Source: Omphalotus guepiniiformis (lineage: Eukaryota; Basidiomycota; Agaricomycetes; Agaricales; Omphalotaceae). From it: a stretch of 64,000 nucleotides of DNA. Under the pieces are notes generated by a model, which worked only from the letters and a program-made list of their open reading frames with translations, made no database searches and had not been told where the DNA came from. The translations under genes and the position numbers were made by a program. Below are positions 11,801-26,738 of this stretch, piece by piece (position 1 is the stretch's first letter; every line of letters begins with the position of its first letter). The stretch lies in assembly GCA_028554645.1 (NCBI GenBank), contig JAQOOI010000017.1:1054001-1118000 (forward strand). The letters are read 5' to 3'.

Positions 11801-14800
11801 TGATGTACGTATATGAATTGATGTTCATATGATGCCAAATCTGATGCTTTGATGCTCTGGATTTCTCATTTAGGTTCAGGACACTTTCGAAGATGTATTG
11901 AAAACTCTCAGAAATCTGCTTCGTCTGTTAATTGGGAAAAGCCCAGAAGGCTCACACGCATTCGACACCAGAGCGGTCGACGAAAAGGATGACTTTGATC
12001 TCATTCGGACTTCTGTCCCGTCTCAAGAGAGCGTCTCTCAGAACGAAGATTCTGTGTCCTTACGCCGCATAGGAGATGTCTGCGTGTCGTTTCTTGCAGT
12101 GGCGCCGATATTACAGTCGGTATCGGGCGAACCAACACGCGACAAGGAGTTGACTGACCTTATCCTTGGCTGTGCTAGCCCCGATCCCGAAAAGTTCCTG
12201 CTCGTGTGTCCTATATTATTGAACAGTGTTCGAAATCAAACTCTGAGTTTGACGCCAAATAATCTTGACCTCTTCTTGAACGCAATTGGAGAGTTACTTA
12301 GATCCTATGCGTATTCACGCAGCGAGCAGTTGCAACACCTGACCGTGTCGTTCCTAGATGCGACTTTGCCTCTATGGACGTCGCCTACAGTGGCCATGAC
12401 TGAAGTCGGTAACAAGATTCGGCAGTTATGCCAGTGGTTCTGCAATCAACTTAAAAAGCAAAAAATCACTTCTTGGAGAATACGGGACTCCCTTGCGCGC
12501 TTCTTCGACCGGTATCTGGAGAGGGATCCTTATCAACGCGTTTGGATAGGTCCAGACGATGAAGGATCAGATGATGGTCAATCAGTCAAACTTCCTACAA
12601 CTTTACTGCCTTCGATGAATGCGGATAATGACATACGAGTTCGATTTCGGGCGGCTGCCATCAATGCGCACTTGTATGAAATTGCGAGACAAGTGGGCCA
12701 GCGGCCGATGGAGTTATACAAAGTCATGAGAGAGCATTATACGGTGGATCTTGATAAGTGCGGTATATTAAAGCTTCTTTCGTTTTTATGCTGACCCGTT
12801 CTTTTAGTTTCGAATTCATGCTTACACGCATGCTTTCGCTTGGTAACATCATGATTGTTAGTTCTGCTGTGCGACGCGGCCCATACTGGCACCTCCTTGA
12901 AACGTGTTTCCATTCCAATGTGTATACAAGGCATATACAGACGATCTTACATGCGGTTTCTCAGCGCATGGGTCTCAGAAAGTTTTCCGACCTGTTTGAG
13001 GCTTATGCCTCTCAGCTCGCATATTCCATACGACAAGGGTTCAATGATGTCCTTCGCGTACCGCCCCATCTTCTAGGGTACAAGGATCGTGGAGAGTGTG
13101 CCAGAGAAACGTTTCGAGCATTTACCCCTACAAACGTGCTAGCGTTGGGCGGTACTTCTGAAGTAATTGCGCATGGACGAAGGTCCTTCGAAATACATTG
13201 CAAAGTGATTCAGAAATCACGAGAAGACGGCGTTCGTGAATGCTTCGGAGATATCGTTGGCTACCAGATCCTGGATTGGTTTGTTAATACAGATCGTTCT
13301 CCAGAAGGCATCGTAGCAAGTCTTATGCAGACCTTGCATACGGAAGATTCTGTAGCATTGCAAAAGATGCTGCAGGAAACAGTTGATGGTGTTACAGTTT
13401 CCACACTACGCGCGCTCGGGGACCAGGATTTCAGCATAAACGGAAACATTGTGAAAGCGTTGCACGTCATTGATGATACCGGCGAATCAGCTCGCGTTTT
13501 CAGCAAATTGTCGAAGTATCGAAACTCGCGTGACTTTGATACACACGAGCCGAATTTGCCTATCTTTGACGCAGGAACAATTTTACGAGCATTGACCTGG
13601 CTCATGGAGGAAGCCTCTGTCTCGGATGACACTGCTCTCACCTATCATGTCATACAGGAATTGTTCGCTGATGTGCATAGGTCGCCATTGGTCAACGAGC
13701 AGATGAGACTGGTGAACGCGATATCTCTATGGGTGGCATATAGACACGAGGCATTCAATGATTCGACTTTGTTGCATAGCCTAATCCGTGGGGCTTGTTC
13801 GTTGCTGCAGCAGTCCGATTGTATACGAGCTGCTCAGTCAATACTCGAATGGGCTTTCAGCTGTTATAGGAGTATAACAGTCAAAGATCCGCGCTTTCCT
13901 GATATCCTCGTTCGCATTGCGTGCCAATGCCACGATTATTACATAGAAGGTCCGGACAGCACCGTTGCCAAAACTGGGCGTGAATTGCTTGACTGGATTG
14001 ATACGCAGGCTTTGCAGCTTTCTCAAATTTCTACCTTAAAAGATCAAGTCGAATTCGCTATACCTGCTTGGCCCCACGAGCCTATAGCAGAGCTCGTTGA
14101 TTCATTCAGCGTTATCACATCATCGAGTCTATCCCAAGTCCTAATGGACCGCCACATATCCTCCAATAAATTTCGCTTGGTTCGGCGCCTTCGGGATCAC
14201 GCACAGTTAAAGATCTATGATCAAGCACAATTCGCGCAAACTGATTTTTGGCGCCTGAAAAATTGCATACCTCCACGCGAGCAACTCCGAGAAGAGGATG
14301 CCCATGCTTTTGCGAGTCTGCTGGTGTTAACCCAAGGGTCAATTAGCAGCTTTGGTAGTGAACAGTTACTATCTGCTCCTTCTCCGAACCAATCGAAACA
14401 ACGGAAAGATGCAAAGGAGAACCATGACTCACCCCCCGAGAAGATCATTGTGTTAGCGTTGCTGGATATGCTGGAGAGCGACGACGATGCTCCCCGGTAT
14501 GCTGCGTATCGCACTCTCCGCTCCCTGATGAGCGTAGTTGCTCACCAGACGGAGTTTTCATCTCCTTGGTCATCTGAATATCGTGATGAGATTCATTATC
14601 TCCAGAAGTTTCGTCTCTCCCCTGAATCAAGAGCAACTCCTAATATGTATGAAGTCTTGTCGTCCGAGGAATATGTCGATGCTGGGAAGGAGTTTCCTCG
14701 TTGGATTGCGATGATCACAGTTTTGCTTGCTGACATTCTTGCAGAGTCGAATCCTTTCTATGCCCAGCTGCGTTCCATCCTCCAGTCACACACCGTCTTT

Positions 14801-17800
14801 GCCCAGCAGACCTTGCCGTTCCTTGTACAGACTCTCCTGCAAGCTTCCAAAGACAATAGCTATGCGGCTGTTCTATCAAAATACTTTCACTCCATGCTGT
14901 CTTCTGATCATGCATCAGAGCCGTGTCGCCGTTCCATAATAGACGTTGTATTGCATCTGCGACACATTTCGCCGAGCTTACCGGACGCTCTCGCATACGA
15001 CAAGTGGCTCGACGTGGATTTCCTCTTGTTAGCGCGCAATGCGATCTCTTGTGGAGCATATACTACCGCCCTTCTATTCCTGGAGTTAGCATCTGAATAT
15101 CGGAATGAGTCGGTGAAGGATGGTACCGTTGCGGAGCAGATTATGTATGACATCTATAGTAACATTGACGAGCCCGATGGATTCTATGGCATCCGGACCA
15201 AGGATCATCACCAATTCCTCATGAAACGTTTCCACCATGAGAAGCAATGGGACAAAGCTTTCCGATTCCATGGCGCTGCTCTGGAAGCAGACATGAACAA
15301 CGCAGGCGACGCTGAAGGATTGCTGGATTCCTTTCACTCATATGGTTTTAACCACCTTGCTACGCGGACCCTCTTACATGATGTTTCTAGTCAAAACACC
15401 GACTCCAATTTAACATACCAACTGGGTTGGCGTACGGAAACCTGGGATTTACCGGAGCGCGAAGACCTTCGCTATCCCGGTGCCTCGCTATATCTCGCGC
15501 TACGGGCTTTGCATCGCGAGCGTGACCAAAGGGTAGCGGATAGCGTTATTCGGCATGTCATTTTCCGAGAAATGGATCACTTACGCACCCTGGGAACGGA
15601 GAACATTGCCCAAATACGTGAAGTTGTTCAGACGTTGATGTCTCTTGGCCAAGCAGTCCAATGGAGAGATCCTGCTATTCAGGATATCATCACTGCAAAG
15701 AGCCCCGATCACCAAGCTTGGTCTGATTTCATGATGTTCGAGCCCGGATTTGAGTGAGTAACGAATTAACATCAATGCTTTGAGTGTATTGAAATGTGTT
15801 CAGATTCGCAGATATCGAGAGCATCGTGGCAACGCGTATATCCCTAATCAGGTCCGTCCGGCAGAAAGAAGAACGACAACAAATTGGTATGCTGGTGTTC
15901 CCATTCACTAGCCTTTTACTGGATGTGGAGAAACAATGTCTACTACGCCTGTCAAAGGCTGCCCGGGAGGCTCACCAGGACCAAATAGCACTCAACTCAG
16001 TGATCCGGGCGAAGAAGTTGGAGGCGTCGGCTTCCATTGCAGTAGCCGAAGAATTTGCCTCCGTCCTATGGCTTCATAAAGAAGAAAAGCACGCCGTCGA
16101 GTATCTGAAAGATCTTGTCAGAACAGTGGACCAGGCAAATTCTTCTGTCAAGCCTGAGCAAATGGCGTTGATATATGCGCGTCTGGTATGTTGTTCTGAG
16201 GGTCGCTGTGCGGGTGCCAGTTATTTACTATCATCTAGGGTACATGGACCGCGGAAGCTTGCCTTGAGAAGCCCCTGTATATCTTGAAGGAGTTCTTCAC
16301 ACCTGCTATTTCCTTGCTGGGTCCCTTGCCTCAGCAGACCAAAAGCGAATCTCATGGTTCAGTCTACCACACATGCGCGATTTTTGCGCAAAGGCAGTAT
16401 CACGCAATCACTAACTCTCCTGATGCAATTCGCTTAAAGGTTTACAGAGAACGCAAAGAGAAGGAACTGAGCGAGCGTAATGCGGCGTTGGATCGACTAA
16501 GGGCAAAAGACAGTTCGGACTCTAGGGAAGTTAAAGATCTCTTGAATTCGATCAATAAAGTTCGGAAAGTACTTCATCAAGATAAACTGGCGGAAAGTCA
16601 GTTCTCGAAGGATCGTAATGTCTTTCTTGAGCAGGCCCTTGACATGTATTATCGCTGCCTGGAAGCATCGGATAGTTTTGATGATGACGCACCCATCCGC
16701 TTTTGTTCTCTATGGCTGGCCAATTTCGATTCTCTTGCAATCCAAGACTTGCTTACCAAGGCATTGGCACGCGTCCCTTCTCGCAAGTTTGTGTTTTTAG
16801 CGGTGTGTCTTTTTCATAGCCGAGGCTGGGACTCTCTGATACCGCTTTCTGTAGCATCAACTTTCTGCTAGGCTTTCAAGCGAAGGCTCTCGCCCACAAC
16901 AGACGCTACGAAAGGTCATTCTGCGCATGTGCATGGAGCACCCTTTCCACAGCCTTTACCAGGTGTTTTGCTTAAAACCTCTTGGACTACAAGACAATGG
17001 GAAGAGACGCAGCTCCGGTCGTCAAATGGAAAGCACCTCTCGATTTCCCTCAGCTCCAACCGCAAGAGGCGCCGCCGCTGCAGAAATATTTGATCAATTA
17101 CGAAGCGATTCAAACCACAGTGCTAGGGTACGCGCGATCGAGGAACTCTGTCAAGCGTCGCTGGAATGGGCGAATTACCCTATCAAGGGAAACAAGAGCT
17201 TCTCCCAGGGAAAAGAATACAACGTTCCTAACCACTTGCTCATCCGAAAGCTGGAAATACGCAGTCAGAGAGTTCCCGTGATAACAGTCCATACACCTAT
17301 CGATCCTTCCATGAAGTACGACAATTGTGTGTGGGTGGACAAGTACAAGACAACATTTGAGACAGCTGGTGGGGTTAATCTGCCCAAGATAAGTGTATGT
17401 ATCGGGTCAGATGGTAGAAAATACAAGCAACTGGTGAGTTTCATGCGTCTTGTCTATCGTCACATCTGAGTCTTTTCCAATTCAGTTCAAAGGCGAGGAA
17501 AGTGATGACTTGCGCCAAGACGCTGTCATGGAGCAAGTTTTCGAGCTTGTAAACACAGTTCTTCGGAGTGACGGAGAGACAAGACGCCGCAATCTATGTG
17601 TTCGTGGTTACAAAGTCATCCCTCTCGCTACACAAGCCGGAGTGTTGGAGTTTGTGGGCAATACATCGCCGCTCAGAGGTTGGCTGGTTGAAGCGCATCC
17701 AAGGTCATACTCATATCGTCCGACAAATGAACCCTTTTATCACAATTCAAGAGCAGATACAGACCCAATGATATGAAAAGAATATCAAGCGAATACGCTA

Positions 17801-18704
17801 CTTTCCATAAGGATCAAAACCGCACAAAAGAAGAAAAATTGCGATTCTTTTTGGATTGTAGAGAAAACTTCCAGCCAGTGATGCGGCATTATTTCACGGA
17901 GAAACACAAGACGCCGATATCCTGGTTCGCAATGAGGCTAAACTATACAAGGAGTGTGGCAACAACATCCATCGTCGGACACGTTCTTGGACTGGGCGAC
18001 CGGCATACATCGAATATCCTCATGGACAACACCACGGGTGAGGTTGTGCACATAGATTTGGGAATTGCCTTCGACCAGGTGAAGTTTCTTGTAGCTGCTC
18101 GATTTACATGGTCTAATCACTGCATATATAAGGGCAAACTTCTTCCGGTCCCAGAAAATGTCCCCTTCCGAATGACTGCAGACATGGTCGACGGCATGGG
18201 TATATCCGGTACAGACGGTGTCTTCCAGCGTTGCGCAGAAGAAACGCTTCGAGTTCTTCGGGAGGGATCTGAGGTCGTTATGACAGTGCTGGAAGTTTTC
18301 CGTCACGATCCTCTACATACATGGTAGACGTTTCATTTATGCTATGAAACCACTTTTACTGACCAATTTTCAAGGACGGTGAGCGAGATCAAAGCTCAAA
18401 AGGTCCAACGCCCTGGAACTATAGCTATGAGTACCACGACTGCCACCGATGCCGCTCAGAACCTAGGGATAGGGATTGACATGAACAGTGGTACTGCCGA
18501 GGAAGCCGCAGATCGTGCATTGAGCGGAGTATCAAGGAAGCTCGATAAGACGTTGAGCGTTGCAGCCACAGTCAGAGGACTGGTGGCAGAGGCTACGGAC
18601 CCTGCCAATTTAAGCACTATCTTTCATGGTAAGCACACGTTTTGCACTGAGACTGTTGAATTGAAAAGCTGATCTGATGAGTAGGATGGGGACCATATTA
18701 TTAG
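8872..18704 (+). CDS. TEL1: Serine/threonine kinase TEL1 (ATM ortholog)
   Basis: Twelve exons (8872-10230, 10287-11804, 11874-12757, 12808-15753, 15804-16185, 16239-16802, 16855-17433, 17486-17703, 17757-18078, 18133-18323, 18375-18628, 18685-18704) join to 3078 aa. This PIKK senses DNA double-strand breaks and maintains telomeres. The N-terminus has a TAN-like motif (LKSKKVRDRQEGLTTLKDLF, about residues 17-36). Long helical repeats follow, then FAT-type sequence (FLAHQLSARL). The kinase domain holds KGEESDDLRQDAVMEQVF, the catalytic loop GDRHTSNIL and HIDLGIAFDQ in place of DFG. The C-terminus LSTIFHGWGPYY is a FATC end spread over the last two exons. The exon 3/4 junction (DLDN|FEFMLTRMLSL) was fixed by frame. 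It shows no disabling change. No neighbour is functionally linked. Confidence 0.95.
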
Positions 18705-19844
18705 CATTCATTCTCAATTCATCTTTCCTTTGGCATTTTTCTCGCACATGTTCCTATGCTTGCACTGATTCGATTCTTCTCAATTCCGATTAATGTATCC
18801 ATTAGCATAGATCACTGTACAGTATACAATAGTGAATCTCCATTCCTACGATTTTGCCCGAGTTTGATATAGCCTGTATGTATTATATAGTCACTGTTCA
18901 AGGGAACTGAATGTATGAACCCCCTTCACGGGACACTGTACTAGACTGAATACGCATGAACATTTCTTGCGACCTGTGTTCATTCACTAACTGTAGAGTT
19001 CTGCGGCTGTGCCTCGACATCTGGAGAGTCAGAGATAAGCGACAACAAGAACAACATTATTTTTTTTCGGTATACTGGAACACAATTCTTGGATCTCTTT
19101 GATGACGTCTAACTAAATAGAGAAAATAGCTGGCGGTGAAGATCACCCTCCCCTTATCCCTTTCCCATCCCCCAAAGCAATGTGCGGATAAGTGCAGGGT
19201 ATAAATAAGTAGTGGGGCCTCGGAGAAGTTGCAGTCCATCAAAAAATAAAGAGCGATTGCGAGGCGAGGCGAGGCAAAATTCGGGGGGATGGCAAACAGG
19301 TGATGGTTGTGTGGTGTACAGTTAAAGATAAAAAAAAAGAAAGATGAAATTGTAAAAGGGGGGTAATACCGTTCGTATAAAAGGTGCCTTTCATGTAAAG
19401 CGCTTTCTCAAGAAACACAGAAACGAAAATACATGCGAAGGAAGGCAAGGTTTGAATACGAAGATGGTGATGTTCCAAGTAAATCGCATAGCATTTAGCT
19501 GCACACGAAAAAGAAGAGTCTGTTCTGATAACAACCAAGACAGTAAATTTCAATGAAAAGGGTGAAGAAGAGGAGGGGAGGGAAAGACAGAATAGATATA
19601 TATGTCGAGAAATGCCTTTTTGATGTCGTTGCATAGATATATATGGTGAAAAGAACATAGTGGAAGGTTGGGATGCGATGTATGATTTCTGCGATAACAT
19701 AACCAGGACTTTGGGCGGAGGACGAAGAGGAGACAGAGTGTCCGCCAACAATACAACAATTTCAAGAGCGAGATAACAGAACGGGGAAGAAGATACTCAT
19801 TCGCCGTCGCAAGATGCGCACCACCCTTCTCACAAAAATCTACA
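18705..19844. other. Convergent intergenic region between TEL1 and PAK kinase
   Basis: 1.1 kb between two convergent genes, AT-rich, with oligo-A and oligo-T runs. No gene is supported. A short tandem run of three GAGGC units sits at 19261-19275. The 170-aa minus frame at 19239-19751 is Ser/Leu/Phe-rich with no motif and probably reflects a purine-rich plus strand. It probably holds both 3' UTRs. Confidence 0.5.
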
Positions 19845-22210
<2,366 letters not shown>

Positions 22211-22657
22211 GTCACACCCTGCTCCAGGATGCAGGTACTATCGTCGTCGCTGCTGTGTACGGTGAGCTTAATGTCGTCGCCGTCTCTGTCGTTGCAACTG
22301 GATGTCGTCGTTGCCGTTGCTGAAGCGATTATTCACGTGACTCTTAGGCAGAGTACCTGACAGCACTGACTCCTTGACTGCTCCTGAGCTTGACTAATGA
22401 ACTGGGTGTTCCCACATACATGCTGCTCTTTGTTCGTCGCTGGCAAATCGTTATCATACAAAGAGGAAGAACATGTTATCCTCAGACAAAGTGATCGTGT
22501 ATAATGGGGTCGGTCCACAGCAAGTAAAACTTGTTCCGTGTCCAGATCCACTGCGAGACAGGGATTCCGAGACATTGCAAATTATATATAAGGTGCCCAT
22601 AAATTTCTTAATGAAAGAAAAATTTCATTATCGACCTCTTAAACGACATCATTCACG
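22211..22657. promoter_or_regulatory. Upstream region of the PAK kinase gene
   Basis: 447 bases separate the PAK kinase start (minus) from a small plus-strand frame at 22658. The stretch beside the PAK start is rich in CGTCGT-like trinucleotides (22240-22320). No further gene is seen. It is expected to contain the PAK promoter. Confidence 0.35.
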
Positions 22658-22903
22658 ATGACTTCTTCCGCAATCCTTGCCTCAGTCTCTGCCAATGATA
22701 CCGTCGTCTCACCTCCAATCATGCCAAAAGATTCCTTGATCTTATCACACACCGCACCACGCAAACTGCACAAAAAGAAGAGTTCGAATCATCTGAGGGA
22801 CGAGTTCTTCCAGGCCGAGGCATTAATGGATCATGCGAGGACACAGTCGCAGTCGCAGGAGCTCAAGGATCATGATCATGACGCAACACAAAGCGCTGCG
22901 TAG
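22658..22903 (+). CDS. Small hypothetical protein (81 aa)
   Basis: This 81-codon frame encodes a Ser-rich start, a basic patch (KLHKKKSSNH), then an acidic/Gln/His-rich helix-like tail. I do not recognise it. The composition (no Trp or Cys, alternating charge) looks more protein-like than the neighbouring frames. The stop is followed closely by GCAG|GTATGTG and, about 45 bases later, by TTATACAG, so a normal-looking 3' UTR intron may follow. It lies between the PAK promoter and the tandem repeat. It could equally be a non-coding transcript or chance. Confidence 0.3.
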   Translation: MTSSAILASVSANDTVVSPPIMPKDSLILSHTAPRKLHKKKSSNHLRDEFFQAEALMDHARTQSQSQELKDHDHDATQSAA

Positions 22904-23094
22904 GTTAACGCAGGTATGTGTATTTCGTCAATGCTACTCTTCAACTCACTTATACAGGCACTATCAGCCTTAATATCAATCTTCACATCAACATTTTTGT
23001 GCTCCATAGGGCCTTGTTTATATCATACATCTATTTCTCATTTGGGTTTTCGCATGCGCATACATTTCTGCCAGTGTACATCAAGTACATGGAC

Positions 23095-23578
23095 ATTCGT
23101 AACGACTTTTTATGTCCTATTTACTTCATAATCCCATACCTTAATCTTCTAGTTCTATCGCTATTCTTCATTATTCCTAACGCTTTGTATTTGGACCACC
23201 CGGGTGGACTATGGATTTAATATGTTGGAGATTGAAAATCTTACTTTTGGATAATTGTCCCAGTCTAGTACTACGCCAACTCCTCGCCAGATTAAGTGCA
23301 ATGTTTATACAATCATTAAGATGAATGTGAATTGGTAGATATTCGTAACGACTTTTTATGTCCTATTTCCTAATCCCATACCTTGATATCTAGTTCTATC
23401 GCTATTCTTTATTATTCCTAACGCTTTGTATATGAACCACCCGGGTGGATTATGGATTTAATATGTTGAAGATTGAAAATCTTACTTTTGGAGAATTGTC
23501 CCAGTTTAGTACTACGCAAACTCCTCGCCAGAGTAAGTGCAATGTTTATACAATCATTAAGATGAATGTGAATTGGTA
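23095..23578. repeat. Imperfect tandem duplication of about 240 bp, two copies
   Basis: Copy 1 spans about 23095-23337 and copy 2 about 23341-23578. Both begin ATTCGTAACGACTTTTTATG and end GATGAATGTGAATTGGTA, and match along their length with scattered substitutions and one indel of several bases near the start (copy 1 has an extra TTACTTCA-like stretch). A plus-strand open frame (22918-23220) runs into copy 1 but not through copy 2. Copy 2 ends 27 bases before the stop of the convergent F-box gene, so the unit may overlap its 3' UTR. Confidence 0.9.
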
Positions 23579-23604
23579 CAAATTTTCTTCACTATTATGA
23601 CCCT

Positions 23605-25482
23605 CTAAAAAAAATACATCTCATCGTCCCATGGATCAAGATCCATCATGGTCGGATGATAATGTCCATCCTCACTCATGAAAGCGTCCTCATCATACGT
23701 ATAATCATCCGACTCGGTATCAGTGTACCCTAACTCGACCGCATCCCATTCAACATTGACGACAATTTCCTTGAGCTGATCCACATCATAGGCGAACAAG
23801 TGAAAGCAATCCAGCAGTGACAGTTTCTGTAACTCCGATCTATATTCGCACCGCATCATGAGACAGTCCATGAGAGGATCCAACAGCATGTTACGCTCCT
23901 CGCGTTCGCGATCGAAATCAACTTCGTTCAGCTCTAGCGTACGAAGTGACGGAAAAGCCATGCCGGTTCCAATGCGTTCCGCAGCGGTTGGAGTAAGAGC
24001 TTCCACAAGCTCATAAACACCGTTACCTTGCACAGATATCGTATTCAGCTTCGTCAGCGTCCCAAACAACGACAATATCGCTTGAGCTGATAAGCCGTCA
24101 TTATATCCGCTGATGATAGAAAGTTCGCGAAGATGTGACAACGGTAATCGACTGCATGCAGCATTCGCGCTTTCACTGAAAAATTTCGCGACGCTGCTAG
24201 ACCATGTGAACTCTAGATAAAGCCACGGCTGCGAGGAACTTTTCTTCAAAGTACTCCAAGCGGTGAGGCGAATACCTCCGGTGCTGACGCAGATGCTCTG
24301 CAGAGACAAGTTCTTGATATGACGAGTTTCATCTTGAACAAAAACCTCCGACAAGCGAGTGCAAACGATGTTTATCAGATTGATATCAGGGACCTCTTTT
24401 CCTCGGCATGACAAGTGGACACTGGTTGAAGACGGGAAGGTTAAATGACCCAAGAGAAGAGCGCAGTCCCAATTCACAGATACTGCTCTGAGTTTAGTCA
24501 GACGGGGAAGAGAGACGGTCCGCTGGTCAGAAGTTTCTCCATTATACGTAGGAAGTGTGTGTTCCAAGTCGAGGACAGACAAGTGGGGCATTTCTTCAAG
24601 CGCATTCAGGAATTGGGTCAGCGTAGGCGACGTAGTAGAGCCTGGACCCAAGTGGAACTTGAGTACGGTGAGATTCTTCAAAAGGGGAGAGTCCCAGCCG
24701 ATGCAGACTTGCGTCAATTCAAGTTTGCTGAGCCAAGCAGCCCCGCCGGCGAGGAAGTCCGGGGGGAGCATATGGAATTCCCGAGGTACAACACTGTAGG
24801 CGTTGCGCCTGACATCAAGTACCAGGGACTGCAGGTACGGCGCGGACGAGGACACTCCTTTGAGAATCCTTTCCAAGTTATCCTTCGAGGCCACCAACTG
24901 GATCTCGCTGGCGCGTGACACATGCTGAAGTGCATCAATGATAGCATCTCCCATTCTTGGTGTAATCCATTCCGCTGCACTCAGAATAATAGTGAGCGGT
25001 GCCATCTTTGACCGCTTGATCATCTCACGAGCCCAGATGGTATTTGAAAAATCAGGACGGCTCCAAAGTCTAGGACAGTTCAAAGCCACCGCACGCCAGT
25101 GGCGACAGATGTGAGATACTATGACCCAGGACCATTTTTCGGCATAAGAGAAAGTGGGGAACGCGGAGCAGAACAAGAAGACGTTCTCTAGGACTTCGGG
25201 CGGAAGCCGAGAGACAGGAGCCAGATGATTGCGACGGGATTTGAGTTTTCTTACTGCCTCTTCATACCTAGCAATCTCTAGGTCGATTTTCTCCGACTCG
25301 CACGAGTACTTGATGCCAGCATCTTGTTGAATTGACTCTACTAAGGAGACACAGATGAGACTTATCAAAGTGGCACAAAAGTAAGATCATAACCTACCAG
25401 TCATCAAGTCTGAATGAAACAAAGGTGAAATTGAGGAAGTTGATTGGAATTCTAGGCCAGCTAGTATTCTGGCAGAACTCAT
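23605..25482 (-). CDS. F-box protein with leucine-rich region
   Basis: Two exons (25482-25398 and 25340-23605) give 606 aa. A coiled segment (about residues 36-57) precedes an F-box-like motif: RLPPEVLENVFLFC followed by VSHICRHWRAVALNCPRLW (about residues 65-115). The remaining 480 residues form irregular Leu-rich repeats, then an acidic Asp/Tyr-rich tail. F-box proteins are substrate receptors of SCF ubiquitin ligases. This layout (short helix, F-box, LRR-like body) is typical of the large lineage-specific F-box family of Agaricomycetes. Target unknown. The gene is head to head with the epsilon-COP gene, 134 bp between starts. The exon 1/2 join (ACT G|TA GAG) gives one open frame; translation could instead begin inside exon 2. 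Confidence 0.82.
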
Positions 25483-25616
25483 TTGCTGGAGGATTGTATA
25501 TATAGTATACTGGGAAGTCACAGCTTTCGACGATGTAGCCGGGTTCAAGCGTGAAATGATGTCCCTGAACGAGGTAACGCCGCATTTGTCTCGCACAGCC
25601 GCAATCACACTTCACC
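25483..25616. promoter_or_regulatory. Short bidirectional promoter between F-box gene and SEC28
   Basis: Only 134 bases lie between the two divergent start codons. An AT-rich block with TATATA and TATACT (about 25496-25512) sits close to the F-box start. Both transcripts must initiate in this interval or inside the genes. No other feature is visible. Confidence 0.5.
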
Positions 25617-26738
25617 ATGGATTCCTCAGAGCTGTACCACGTCAAACAGCAATTTATTCTTGGTCAATAGCACATTGCTTATCTTTTGCGACGACTTTGT
25701 TGATCGACTACTTATTTCTAGGAGCGTACAAGACTCTCGCAAACTTGTCCTTACCTGACCCGAATTCTCCGGACTTCGTACCTACTCTGCTCTACCAGGC
25801 GCGCTCGCATATCGCGCTCAACGACCCAAGTGGAGCATTGAAACTTGTTCCTGAAGGCACTGAGAACGTTGCTCTTAAAGCAGTGGCTGCTCTAGCTCGA
25901 TACGTTGCCGCACAAGAGGCATCTGAGAAAGAGTCTTCGCTAGAGGAGTTGCGTGACCTCTCAGTCGAGATAGAGGGAGATGATGTTGAGGGCACAGAAA
26001 GAGACAAAGCCGCTGTGAAGGTGCTGGCCGGTACTGCCTTTGCTAGGGCGGGAGAACTAGAAGAGGCATTGGAAACACTTGGTGCAGATTCCGAGGATCT
26101 CGAGGCGTACGTATCACGGTGGAGTTATAGGTATTGCCTAGTCTGATGATTTTTGCCCTCAGTGTTGCTGTCACTGTGCAAATTTATCTTTCTATAAACC
26201 GCCCGGATCTCGCCAAGAAGGAGTTCGAACGCTCGAAGCGCTGGGCAGAAGATGATCTTCTTCTCCAGCTCATCGAATCTAACATCAGCCTTGTCACTGG
26301 CAAAGATGGGTACTCAGATTCCAATTCGTTCTATACGGAGCAACTTGGAAATCCCTCGTTGTCCTCGCCTCACATTCTTACCGCCAGAGGTGTGACACGT
26401 ATATTAAGGAACGAAATACCAGAAGCAAAATCAGACCTCGAAGAATCACTGGAACAACAGAAAGATAACGGGGAAGCATTGGCCGCATACGTGGTCGCGT
26501 CGGGGTTGGGTCCGTCGAAGAAAGGCGATGTGGATGAACTTTGGGCGTATGTACACTTTCTTTTCTTCTCCTGCGGGTCGAGAGCCTTTCGAATTCGCTG
26601 ATGATTCTTATCCTTTACAGACGCTTATTAACCGAACATCCTACACACCCCCTAGTTCTCGACGTCACGAAAAAGGCAGCATTATTCGATGAGGCGGCAA
26701 CAAAATTTGTAGTTCCCACTGTAGCGACAGTGTCGTAG
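25617..26738 (+). CDS. SEC28: Coatomer subunit epsilon
   Basis: Four exons (25617-25662, 25722-26106, 26163-26546, 26621-26738) give 310 aa, the normal length for epsilon-COP. The protein starts MDSSELYHVKQQF and continues GAYKTLANLSL, the family's first helix pair. TPR-like helices follow throughout, with VQIYLSINRPDLAKKEF and LLTEHPTHPLV as recognisable family segments. Epsilon-COP is a small subunit of the COPI coat that carries Golgi-to-ER retrograde traffic and stabilises alpha-COP. The four exons splice in phase and nothing is missing. It shares a short promoter with the F-box gene, which has no known functional link. Confidence 0.93.

Noticed and set aside
12758..12807. Apparent separate 999-aa gene starting inside TEL1
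   Set aside because: It begins with a GTG inside an intron. The frame DLDN|FEFMLTRMLSL, family match and phase show a single TEL1 transcript across it.
24445..24918. 157-aa plus-strand frame opposite the F-box gene
   Set aside because: Antisense to one long open F-box exon with recognisable F-box and LRR sequence.
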